64,000 nucleotides of DNA, from the NCBI RefSeq assembly GCF_001601825.1, contig NZ_LUJK01000006.1:1-64000 (forward strand), written 5' to 3'. The position numbers and the translations under genes are program-made. The DNA is from Limnobacter sp. CACIAM 66H1 (lineage in GTDB: Bacteria; Pseudomonadota; Gammaproteobacteria; Burkholderiales; Burkholderiaceae_B). The notes below the pieces were generated by a model, which saw only the letters and a list, made by a program, of their open reading frames with translations, had not been told where the DNA came from and ran no database searches. Below, in pieces: positions 8,989 through 16,815 of the stretch; the stretch's first letter is position 1, and each line of letters starts with the position of its first letter.

Positions 8989-9945
8989 ATGCAGGCTTAT
9001 GCGTATTTTGAAGCAATCGAACAGGAAATCATTCAACTGTTGGCTCGCGCCCAGATTAGTGTGCGCATTTGTGTGGCATGGATTAGCCCTGCGAAGTTCC
9101 AGCCGATTTTTTCCACTTTATCTTCACGAGGGGTGAAGATCGATCTGATCTACAACAATGATCACATCAACGCGCGCTCGGGCGTAAACCTAATGCATGG
9201 TGTGCAGTTGCATGCGAGAAATGCTAGGCGCAACGCGCTCATGCACAACAAGTTTTGTATTATCGACGAGCACACGGTGATTACCGGGAGCTACAACTGG
9301 TCAGGAAATGCAGCGAATCATTATGAAAACGTCGTAGTGATTCAAGATAATTTCAGCCTGGTTAAGGACTATCTGCATGAGTTTCACGATTTGCGGGACC
9401 TTGACAGCCAGCAGACGCCGGAATACTGCCCTCACTGCCGCAGCGTTTTATTCAACGTGGTGGTATTGGGCGAAGAGTGGGGAAAGTACTCGGAAAGCCA
9501 GGTGGATATTTGGAGCATCTGTGTCAGCAATATGCACGCAACCCATAGAGGCTTGATGTATGAACAGTTCCTTGAGGCTCGATTGGGTTTAGACGATGAG
9601 CATGACTTTCCAGGTGACTACAGCATGGAGGATCGTGAGAGTATGCTCACGTGTTTTGCTCGTGAACGTGCCCGAATAAATACCGCACAGCAGTACGCAG
9701 CATGGCGACAAGTAACTGATCAAAATGGCCAAGTGCGTTCGATAAAGCTTCACGCCGTAGGGCGAGTGATGATGCAGAACTTCAACGAAGTCAACAAAGG
9801 CTATTCCGACGTTGAGGAGTGGGGGTTGGCGATTGGCTGGCGCGATCGTTGGATGCGTCGCCATATTCCACAATGGATAGATTGCTGGGAGGGTACTATT
9901 TCCGAAATCATCGATAGTCAGCGAGGTGGTGGCCCTATTTGGTGA
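8989..9945 (+). CDS. Single-HKD phospholipase D-like protein (putative nuclease)
   Basis: This 318-aa protein has one HKD motif, HNKFCIID (H86, K88, D93), followed by GSYNWSGNA, the hallmark of PLD-superfamily enzymes. Proteins with a single HKD act as dimers and many are nucleases (the Nuc type). The upstream VKIDLIYNNDHIN is also typical. A CPHC pair near residue 143 and further Cys/His (CVSNMHATH) hint at a small metal-binding segment. The C-terminal 150 residues are unfamiliar. I chose ATG 8989 because AAGGA stands 8 bases upstream; a GTG at 8959 is in frame. It is the last gene before the transposon end and co-directional with the RM genes, so an effector or nuclease role is plausible. 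Confidence 0.75.
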   Translation: MQAYAYFEAIEQEIIQLLARAQISVRICVAWISPAKFQPIFSTLSSRGVKIDLIYNNDHINARSGVNLMHGVQLHARNARRNALMHNKFCIIDEHTVITGSYNWSGNAANHYENVVVIQDNFSLVKDYLHEFHDLRDLDSQQTPEYCPHCRSVLFNVVVLGEEWGKYSESQVDIWSICVSNMHATHRGLMYEQFLEARLGLDDEHDFPGDYSMEDRESMLTCFARERARINTAQQYAAWRQVTDQNGQVRSIKLHAVGRVMMQNFNEVNKGYSDVEEWGLAIGWRDRWMRRHIPQWIDCWEGTISEIIDSQRGGGPIW

Positions 9946-10024
9946 TAGTCCATCGCCCAGTTGTAGGCGGATTGGCCTGGTGCCGTGAGCACGTGTTAGG
10001 AACGGAAGACGATCTCTTTCTAGG

Positions 10025-10327
10025 CCAGAACTTTAATGTCATGCCCGAAGCTGGAACAGTACTTATTGTCATATCCTCGCAGATTTGCTTAAGAAGCGAG
10101 CAAAACTTACGGATTTGTTCGAGGTGCGATCAGGGCAAGCGGCCAACCGGTAGCCAAGCGTCCGTTCTAGCCCTATCGGCAAAATTGTCGAAAAAGGCCG
10201 CGTAGCAAGGCGGACCAGAACTTTAATGTCATGGCGGATCGGCTAAAAAGCCGTAGTGGACCAGAACTTATTGTTACAACGGCGCCAAAACAGAACTTAT
10301 TGGCACAGACCAAGACTTTAATGTCAT
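10025..10327 (+). repeat. Six direct repeats at the transposon end (TnsB-like binding sites)
   Basis: The 380-bp gap after the PLD gene has no credible gene. It contains six same-strand copies of a degenerate 16-18-bp motif: 10025-10042 and 10215-10232 (both CCAGAACTTTAATGTCAT), 10310-10327 (CCAAGACTTTAATGTCAT), and variants with ACTTATTG at 10057-10072, 10261-10278 and 10290-10307. Spacing tightens toward 10327, where comEC coding sequence begins. Multiple transposase-binding repeats inside one terminus are a trait of Tn7-like and Tn5053-like elements. Copies of the ACTTTAATGTCAT form read outward to the element boundary. Confidence 0.8.
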
Positions 10328-10328
10328 A

Positions 10329-12017
10329 GACCACCCAGAGGATCGGGAAATGTTCAGTGCCACTGGTATTGCACATTTGGTTGCCATTTCCGGTTTGCAC
10401 ATTACCCTGTTTGCGATGCTTGCAGGCAAACTGTTTGGCGCGCTTTGGCGTCGATCAACCCGGTTATGCCTTCGCGTACCGGCCCCTTTGGCAGGTAGCG
10501 CATTTGGATTGCTGTTTGCGGTGTTGTATGGCCTGGTTGCAGGCTGGGGAGTGCCAGCCCAACGCACGGTGTTCATGTTGTTTGCGTTGTTTGTTGGACA
10601 AGTACGTGGTGGCATGCAAAGCAGTTGGGACACCTTTTTTCTCGCCTTGTTTTTAACCCTTGCCTTTGACAGCTGGGCTGTGCTGGATGCAGGCTTCATT
10701 CTCTCCTTCGGTGCAGTGGTAGTCCTTATTTTCATCACGCAAGGGCACTACCACTTCATCAAACCGAAGCATGAATTCATCGCCAACGCGGTGAAAGCCC
10801 AATACACGGTGACCATCGGATTGATCCTGCCCTGCGCGATGCTGTTTAACCAGCAGTCGCTAATTAGCCCCTTGGCAAACGCCCTGTCCATTCCGTGGAT
10901 GAGTTTCGTGAGTACGCCACTGGCTCTGATCGGTGGGCTTACACAACAGCCCGTGTTGCTCTCGCTTGCGGGCGACAGTCTTTCACTGCAACGCGATTGG
11001 CTTGTGTACTTCAATGAATTGAGTTGGGCTACTTTGCCAATACACAACCAGCCATGGTGGGTCAATGGCCTGGTGGGCTTGGGTTGCCTGATTTTGATTT
11101 TGCCTCGGGGGCTGATCCCAAGGTGGGCAGGAGTCACACTGATTGCCCTGCTGGTGCTTCCACCGCCAAGGCCCGAACACCATGATTTCTGGATGACCTT
11201 GATGGACGTCGGTCAAGGTACTGCCATCGGCATTCAAACCCAAAACCATCTGCTGATTTACGATGCAGGCCCTGCGTTCAACGCGCGTGCGGATTCGGCC
11301 CGGCGTGTAGTGCTGCCCTGGATGGCAGCGCATGGTTATCGGCGGGCCGACATGTTCATGCTGTCGCATGATGATGCAGACCATTCGGGCGGCGCACCCC
11401 TGCTGCTACAAAAGGCACCGCCCGTACAGTTCGCGTCCTCGATCGACAAACAACACAGCTTAAACCAGCTCGCACAAACCCTGAAAAGCGACATAGCGCA
11501 ATGTCACAAGCTCAAGCCATGGACCTGGGATGGCGTCACTTTCACCCCCATCAGGCTTGATACACCTGCTCATTCAAATCGAAAGTTATTGGCCAAGAAC
11601 AATCAAAGTTGCGTGTTAAAAGTCAGCAATACGAATCACAGCGTGCTGCTGACCGGCGACATCGAAGCGATTTCAGAAATGGCATTGCTAACCCAACACG
11701 GCGCAAATGCCTTGAGATCACGTGTTCTGATTGTGCCGCATCATGGCTCCAAAACCTCGTCCACCATGCCTTTTCTTCAAGCAGTTCGGCCTGAATATGC
11801 ACTGATACAAGCTGGCTGGGACAACCAGTTTGGTCATCCGCACAGAGCCGTGATTGAACGATACGAGGCGATGGGCGTCCAATGGTTCAGCACCGCCCAA
11901 AATGGTGCAATGAAATGGAGGTTCAACCACCTGAACTTCCAACCTGATGTGGACGATGCACACGCGCTACGTCGGCGCTACTGGCACATGCACGAAAGCG
12001 GTGCAAAAGGCCGGTAA
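10329..12017 (+). pseudogene. comEC: ComEC/Rec2 DNA-uptake channel, 5'-truncated by transposon insertion
   Basis: ComEC is the inner-membrane channel that takes up single-stranded DNA in natural transformation. The frame opens directly at the transposon boundary and reads DHPEDREMFSATG, then the highly conserved IAHLVAISGLHI of the Competence domain. About 8-9 membrane segments follow, and then the C-terminal metallo-beta-lactamase-like domain (MDVGQGTAIGI, LSHDDADHSGG, LLTGDIEA, VPHHGSKTSS). Only about 560 residues remain of a usual 750-800; the N-terminal OB-fold (DUF4131) part is missing. The ATG at 10350 could start a shortened protein but has no good ribosome site. The missing half should lie on the far side of the mobile element. 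Confidence 0.85.
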
Positions 12018-12116
12018 GACTGTTAACTTTATGACTGTGCGCGACACAATCAGCCCGCGTGCGCTTGGCATGCTTCTTGTTACTTCATCACTACACAGAA
12101 CAGGAATAATCAACTT

Positions 12117-13532
12117 ATGTCACCAACACCCTTCGACGAAATGTACACGCCAAGCGGTGAGGTTCGCCCGCATTATCAGGATTTTTCGCGCTGGCTGGAA
12201 ATGCAGGCTCCCGAGAAGCTGCAGAACAAACGTGCTGAGGCGGACCTCATTTTCAGAAGGGTAGGCATTACCTTTGCCGTTTACGGCGAGGAATCGGGCA
12301 CTGAGAGGTTAATTCCATTCGATATTGTGCCGCGGGTAATCAAAGCGTCCGAATGGAAAACACTGGAAGCCGGTTTGCGCCAACGTGTTCAAGCCTTGAA
12401 CATGTTTTTAAAAGACATTTACAACGAACAAAAAATTCTGGGCACTGGGCTTATTCCGCCTGAGCAGATTTTCAACAACGAGCAGTATCGCCCTGAAATG
12501 CAGGGTGTGAAAGTGGCCGGCGACATCTATGCCCACATCGCTGGTGTGGATGTCGTGCGCGCTGGGGAAGGCGAGTTCTATGTGCTCGAGGACAATCTGC
12601 GTGTGCCGTCAGGCGTAAGCTACATGCTTGAAAATCGGAAAATGATGATGCGCCTGTTTCCGGAACTGTTTGCACGCAATCGCGTGGCCCCGGTTGAGCA
12701 TTATCCCGACAATCTGCTTGAAAACTTGCGTTCAGTTTCACCCCAAAACAGCAGTGACCCCACGGTGGTGTTACTGACACCGGGAATGTACAACTCAGCG
12801 TATTTCGAACATGCATTTCTGGCCCAGCAAATGGGCATTGAACTGGTGGAAGGCAAAGACATGTTTGTGGATGAGGAAGTGCTTTACATGCGCACCACAC
12901 AGGGTCCCAAACGTGTTGATGTTATTTACCGCCGTTTGGATGACGATTTTCTCGACCCACTGGCATTTCGCGAGGATTCGCAATTGGGCGTGCCCGGTCT
13001 GCTTTCCGTATACCGCGCTGGCAACGTAACTCTGGCCAACGCAATTGGTACTGGCGTGGCCGACGACAAGTCAATTTACCCCTATGTGCCCGACATGATT
13101 CGCTTTTATTTGAGCGAAGAACCGATTATTCAAAACGTACCCACCTGGCAATGCCGAAAACCTGACCACTTGAAAGAAGTTTTGGCCAAGCTACCCGAGT
13201 TGGTTGTGAAAGAAGTGCACGGCGCAGGCGGATACGGCATGTTGGTGGGCCCGGCCTCTACCAAGGCGCAAATTGAAGACTTTCGCCAGAAGCTGATTGC
13301 AGACCCTGCAAAATTCATTGCCCAACCCACTTTGGCCTTGTCAACATGCCCAACTTTTGTAGAACAGGGTCTGGCCCCTCGCCATATTGATCTTCGGCCC
13401 TTTGTATTGTCGGGCAGCAAAGTCAGCCTGATCCCCGGTGGACTAAGCCGCGTGGCACTGCGAGAAGGATCGCTTGTGGTGAACAGCAGCCAGGGCGGCG
13501 GCACCAAAGACACCTGGGTACTGGAACGATAA
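12117..13532 (+). CDS. Circularly permuted ATP-grasp family protein (DUF404/DUF407, COG2308)
   Basis: This 471-aa protein of the circularly permuted ATP-grasp type has the family landmarks DIYNEQKILGTGLIPPE (about residue 105), YVLEDNLRVPSGVSYMLENR, and KEVHGAGGYGMLVGPA near residue 365. ATP-grasp enzymes of this class are thought to ligate amino acids or peptides to carboxylates. It heads a three-gene operon with the alpha-E protein (12 bp downstream) and a transglutaminase-like protein. This trio is conserved in many proteobacteria and has been linked to unknown peptide-tag or amide-bond chemistry. The substrate is unknown. Confidence 0.9.
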   Translation: MSPTPFDEMYTPSGEVRPHYQDFSRWLEMQAPEKLQNKRAEADLIFRRVGITFAVYGEESGTERLIPFDIVPRVIKASEWKTLEAGLRQRVQALNMFLKDIYNEQKILGTGLIPPEQIFNNEQYRPEMQGVKVAGDIYAHIAGVDVVRAGEGEFYVLEDNLRVPSGVSYMLENRKMMMRLFPELFARNRVAPVEHYPDNLLENLRSVSPQNSSDPTVVLLTPGMYNSAYFEHAFLAQQMGIELVEGKDMFVDEEVLYMRTTQGPKRVDVIYRRLDDDFLDPLAFREDSQLGVPGLLSVYRAGNVTLANAIGTGVADDKSIYPYVPDMIRFYLSEEPIIQNVPTWQCRKPDHLKEVLAKLPELVVKEVHGAGGYGMLVGPASTKAQIEDFRQKLIADPAKFIAQPTLALSTCPTFVEQGLAPRHIDLRPFVLSGSKVSLIPGGLSRVALREGSLVVNSSQGGGTKDTWVLER

Positions 13533-13544
13533 GGAGCAAACAAG

Positions 13545-14504
13545 ATGCTGAGTAGAACTGCTGACCATTTGTTCTGGATGGCCCGTTACATTGAACGCGC
13601 CGAGAACACCGCCCGCATGCTTGATGTGAATGTACAAACCGCCCTGCTCCCGCAGGACCCTGAGAATGCAGAACAGGGCTGGCGAGCCATGCTGTCGATT
13701 TGCGAGTTAACCGAGGCGTTTGCTCAAAGGCACGATGAAGTCAGCGCCGAAGCGGTAATCGACTTTATGGTAAAAGACCCCAGCAACCCTTCCAGTATTT
13801 ACTGCTGCCTGCAAGGTGCGCGGGAAAACGCACGCGCAGTGCGCGGGGCGTTAACGACCGAAGTTTGGGAAACCAACAACACCACATGGCTTGAACTAAA
13901 GAAAGTATTGGCTGACGGCACGGTTGAACGCGACCCCTCTGAGTTCTTTGAGTGGGTGAAATTTCGCAGTCATTTGTCCCGTGGTGTCACCATTGGCACC
14001 ATGTTGAAAGACGATGCATTCCGGTTCATTCGCTTGGGTACGTTTCTGGAACGTGCAGACAACACCGCACGATTGTTGGATGTGAAGTTTCACAGCATGC
14101 CTTTTAGCCCCTTGGCCAATTTGAGCACTGCTGACCCCCATGCCGATTATTACCACTGGGCCGCCATTTTGCGCTCGGTGTCTGCTTTCGAAACATACCG
14201 AAAGGTATACCGGGATGTAATCACACCCGACCGCGTTGCTGAATTGCTGATTTTGCGAGATGACATGCCTCGCTCTCTGTTGGCCTCATTGAATGAAGTG
14301 TGTGCCAACCTGGAAATGATTCGGAACGATTACTCGGCCAACACAGAGCGTCGGGCAGGCAAGCTTCGCGCTGAGCTTTTGTACAGCCAAATCGACGACA
14401 TTCTGCAAATGGGTTTGCATGCCTACCTGACCAACTTTCTTGAACGCGTCAATGATTTGGGCAACCGGATCAGCAAAGATTTCCTGGTACCACTTGAGGC
14501 ATGA
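13545..14504 (+). CDS. Alpha-E domain protein (DUF403, COG2307)
   Basis: This 319-aa all-helical protein starts MLSRTADHLFWMARYIERAENTARMLDV, the signature of the alpha-E superfamily. A second, related segment (FRFIRLGTFLERADNTARLLDVKF, about residues 163-186) shows the internal duplication typical of the family. Its function is not established; it is always found with the permuted ATP-grasp and often a transglutaminase. An AAGGAG ribosome site precedes the ATG. The stop overlaps the next start by 4 bp (ATGA). Confidence 0.9.
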   Translation: MLSRTADHLFWMARYIERAENTARMLDVNVQTALLPQDPENAEQGWRAMLSICELTEAFAQRHDEVSAEAVIDFMVKDPSNPSSIYCCLQGARENARAVRGALTTEVWETNNTTWLELKKVLADGTVERDPSEFFEWVKFRSHLSRGVTIGTMLKDDAFRFIRLGTFLERADNTARLLDVKFHSMPFSPLANLSTADPHADYYHWAAILRSVSAFETYRKVYRDVITPDRVAELLILRDDMPRSLLASLNEVCANLEMIRNDYSANTERRAGKLRAELLYSQIDDILQMGLHAYLTNFLERVNDLGNRISKDFLVPLEA

Positions 14505-15304
14505 AACTGCGCATTCAACACCACACCACCTACCGTTACACCTGGCCCGTGCTGTACAGCATTCAGCACGTGCGCCTTACCCCGCAGCAAGACGACAAAC
14601 AACGTATTGTTGACTGGAAAATAAGAACACCTGCAAAACATCACAGTGCCTGCGACCATCATGGAAACTCGGTGCAAACATTCTCGGTGAACCAGCAGCA
14701 CAGGGAACTGACGGTGCAGTCCTATGGCCATGTAGAAATTGATCCACTCGATGATGGTTACGTGCCCCTGCAGCCATTGTCGCTCAATCCATTGGTGTAC
14801 ACCCCCACTACGCCGCTTACGCGTTTCAGTGATGAAATGCGTGAATTCGCGAGTTTTGTGACGGACAAACACATTCCTTTTACCCACAGGATATTGACTC
14901 TGGCCCATGCAGTGGCGGACCGTGTTGTGTACACCAAAGGCAGCACCACCGTGGCTGATTCGGCGATGCAGGCGTTTGAAAATGGACAAGGTGTTTGCCA
15001 GGACCATTCTCATGTGATGCTGGCGTGCCTGCGTGCACACGGCATTCCTGCGCGATACGTGAGCGGCTACTTTTTCAATCCCAATGTGGAACAGCACGAC
15101 AGCCACGCTTGGGTCGAAGTATTCGATGAAAAACGGCAGCAGTGGCTAGGGGTGGATGCAACCCACAAATCGTTGGTGCAGGGTAATCATTGCCGCTTGG
15201 CAGTGGCCAAGGACTTCACAGGTGCGTCTCCAATTCGTGGCATTCGCACCGGGGGTGGGCAAGAGACCCTTGACGTGCAAGTAAGCATTGAACGGGTTGG
15301 TTAA
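14501..15304 (+). CDS. Transglutaminase-like cysteine peptidase family protein (COG1305)
   Basis: This 267-aa protein has an N-terminal beta domain (LRIQHHTTYRYTWPV...), the bacterial transglutaminase N-terminal domain, then the catalytic core. Core motifs are GVCQDHSHVMLACLRAHGIPARYVSGY with the catalytic Cys (about residue 166), DSHAWVEVF with the His (about 206), and GVDATH with the Asp (about 222). A full Cys-His-Asp triad is therefore present. It is the last gene of the ATP-grasp/alpha-E operon and probably cleaves or forms amide bonds made by the ligase. A foldback repeat lies immediately downstream. Confidence 0.9.
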   Translation: MKLRIQHHTTYRYTWPVLYSIQHVRLTPQQDDKQRIVDWKIRTPAKHHSACDHHGNSVQTFSVNQQHRELTVQSYGHVEIDPLDDGYVPLQPLSLNPLVYTPTTPLTRFSDEMREFASFVTDKHIPFTHRILTLAHAVADRVVYTKGSTTVADSAMQAFENGQGVCQDHSHVMLACLRAHGIPARYVSGYFFNPNVEQHDSHAWVEVFDEKRQQWLGVDATHKSLVQGNHCRLAVAKDFTGASPIRGIRTGGGQETLDVQVSIERVG

Positions 15305-15326
15305 ATCGCCAGCTGTTTTATTGCCC

Positions 15327-15938
15327 AATCGGCTTGGGTTCCGATCTCTCGCCAGAAAACCTGTATTTCCCTTTTTGATATTCACCCTGACTCACCTCGC
15401 TCGGCAAAAGGGCGGGCCGAGTCTCGGTGCCGGCCTAAGGCCGACCGTGGCGGGTGAATTCAAACGGGCAGGTTTTCTTGAAGGCGAGGCGATCGAAACA
15501 CCGCCGCCGATTGGACGCGCTAAACACAGCTGCGAGTTGCGTGGTGAGGGAGATACGCCAGTGCCGATTGACCATTGAACACCGCCGTGAGTCGCTCGGG
15601 GGTGGCGAGGCGCTGCACCGGAGCGCTGGGCGCTGAACCTGCAGATGGGCGCACTCTGCGGGTTTAAGCCAACTCGGCATTGGGATTGCTTGGGACGCAC
15701 TTCAAGAAAACCGCCCCGTTTGAGTGGATTCGCAGCGCTCGGCCACAAGCCGACACCGAGACTCGGCCCGCCCTTTTGCCGAGCGAGGTGAGCAAGAATC
15801 CATTCAACAAGGGACTAAGCGGTTTTCTGTGCGATACAAGTAACCCATGCCGAGTTTGCCAGAAACAGCAGCGGTGACCCTTCAAGTTCAGCTCCCAATA
15901 AACCAGTCCCGTGCGGAACAAGTAACCCATGCCGAGTT
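15327..15938. repeat. Foldback repeat element, copy A
   Basis: This non-coding 660-bp gap is filled by a long imperfect inverted repeat. The outer edges carry AATCGGCTTGGGTT (15327-15340) and the inverse AACCCATGCCGAG (15842-15854, repeated at 15924-15936). The best inner arms are 15391-15429 and 15754-15792, 39 bases that are perfect complements. Weaker pairing continues inward through CAAACGGG..GGTTTTCTTGAAG. The same element recurs at 55911-56425, and a third copy begins at 63972. Short open frames inside it are the two strands of the palindrome and not genes. It may be a MITE-like mobile element or a structured transcript end. Confidence 0.85.
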
Positions 15939-15963
15939 CAGCAAATAATCGTAGTGGCGACGT

Positions 15964-16746
15964 TTACTGCGCCACCCACCCGCCGTCCATGTTCCACGCC
16001 GCGCCCCGCACTTCCTGCGCATCATCGGAACACAAAAACACCACCAAACCACCCAACTGCTCTGGCGTTACAAACTCTTGCGAAGGTTGTTTTTCACTCA
16101 ACAAACCCACTTTGGCCTCTTCGACAGAGACACCTTCCCGAACCGCACGTGCATCGACCTGTGCCTGCACCAATGGTGTTAGTACCCAGCCTGGGCACAC
16201 TGCGTTACAGGTGATGCCGGTTTTGGCATTTTCCAAAGCGACTACCTTGGTCAGCCCCACGATACCGTGCTTGGCTGCGACGTAGGCGGACTTGTTGGCC
16301 GAGGCCACCAAACCATGGGCCGACGCAATATTCACAATTCGTCCCCAGTTGCGTGCCTGCATTCCCGGCAACACCAAGCGAGTGGTGTGAAAGGCCGCAC
16401 TCAGATTGATGGCGATTACCGCATCCCATTTGGCAGGATCAAAACTTTCAACCGGGGAGACATGCTGAATACCTGCGTTGTTCACCAGCACATCCACTTG
16501 GCCAAACAACTGCTCAGTGCTGTTGACCAAGTCTTCCACTTCGGCCACTTTGGTTAAATCGGCTCCGTGATAACCCACTTTCACACCGAACGCTGCAACG
16601 CTTTGTTTGGCTGCCTCAATTTGCTCAGGTGTGCCAAAACCATTCAGCATCACATTCACACCCTTGGCCGCCAAGCGCTGGGCGATGCCCAACCCGATAC
16701 CACTGGTTGAGCCGGTGACCAACGCATTCATGTTCTTAAAATCCAC
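15964..16746 (-). CDS. bdhA: 3-hydroxybutyrate dehydrogenase (SDR family)
   Basis: This 260-aa short-chain dehydrogenase oxidises (R)-3-hydroxybutyrate to acetoacetate with NAD+, a step in polyhydroxybutyrate use. The Rossmann motif TGSTSGIGLGIA starts at residue 11, NNAG is near 90, and the catalytic Ser-Tyr-Lys set is seen in IASAHG...SAYVAAKHG (about 142-159). The segment GITCNAVCPGWVLTPLV and the C-terminal SEKQPSQEFVTPEQLG are characteristic of 3-hydroxybutyrate dehydrogenases rather than other SDRs. It starts with GTG behind AGAGG. It is divergent from the hydrolase gene and stands alone. Confidence 0.92.
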   Translation of the reverse strand: MDFKNMNALVTGSTSGIGLGIAQRLAAKGVNVMLNGFGTPEQIEAAKQSVAAFGVKVGYHGADLTKVAEVEDLVNSTEQLFGQVDVLVNNAGIQHVSPVESFDPAKWDAVIAINLSAAFHTTRLVLPGMQARNWGRIVNIASAHGLVASANKSAYVAAKHGIVGLTKVVALENAKTGITCNAVCPGWVLTPLVQAQVDARAVREGVSVEEAKVGLLSEKQPSQEFVTPEQLGGLVVFLCSDDAQEVRGAAWNMDGGWVAQ

Positions 16747-16815
16747 GGATGAACCTCTTTCGATAATGAAACTCTGAAATACTGATTAAAACAATTTCAT
16801 GGAGGGTATTGAACA

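Larger units (their letters stand above)
1..10326. mobile_element. Right-hand part of a putative Tn7-like transposon inserted in comEC
   Basis: This interval is read as one end of a large transposon with cargo. The boundary at 10326 is seen directly: six same-orientation copies of a motif like CCAGAACTTTAATGTCAT lie in the last 300 bp, the last one ends in ...GTCA, and the comEC reading frame starts within a few bases. The reverse complement of the last copy (GACATTAAAGTCTTGG) closely resembles the TnsB site of Tn7 as I remember it (GACAATAAAGTCTTAA). The contents are restriction-modification genes, DUF4238, an SH3b protein and a PLD-like protein, which fits defence cargo. No tns genes lie in the window, so the transposition module must be off the left edge or lost. 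The left boundary is unknown, and position 1 is only the window edge. Confidence 0.65.

Noticed and set aside
9939-10205. An 88-codon frame after the PLD gene
   Set aside because: It runs through the transposon-end repeats, has no ribosome site, and its composition is unlike a protein.
10025-10327. The spaced 18-bp motifs as a CRISPR-like or iteron replication origin
   Set aside because: Spacing is irregular (15 to 143 bp), no Rep gene is present, and the last copy marks the exact interruption of comEC, which fits a transposon end better.
15288-15930. Several open frames of 60-118 codons on both strands in the foldback repeat
   Set aside because: They are the two strands of a GC-rich palindrome, recur in the same form in copy B, and lack ribosome sites and any protein family resemblance.
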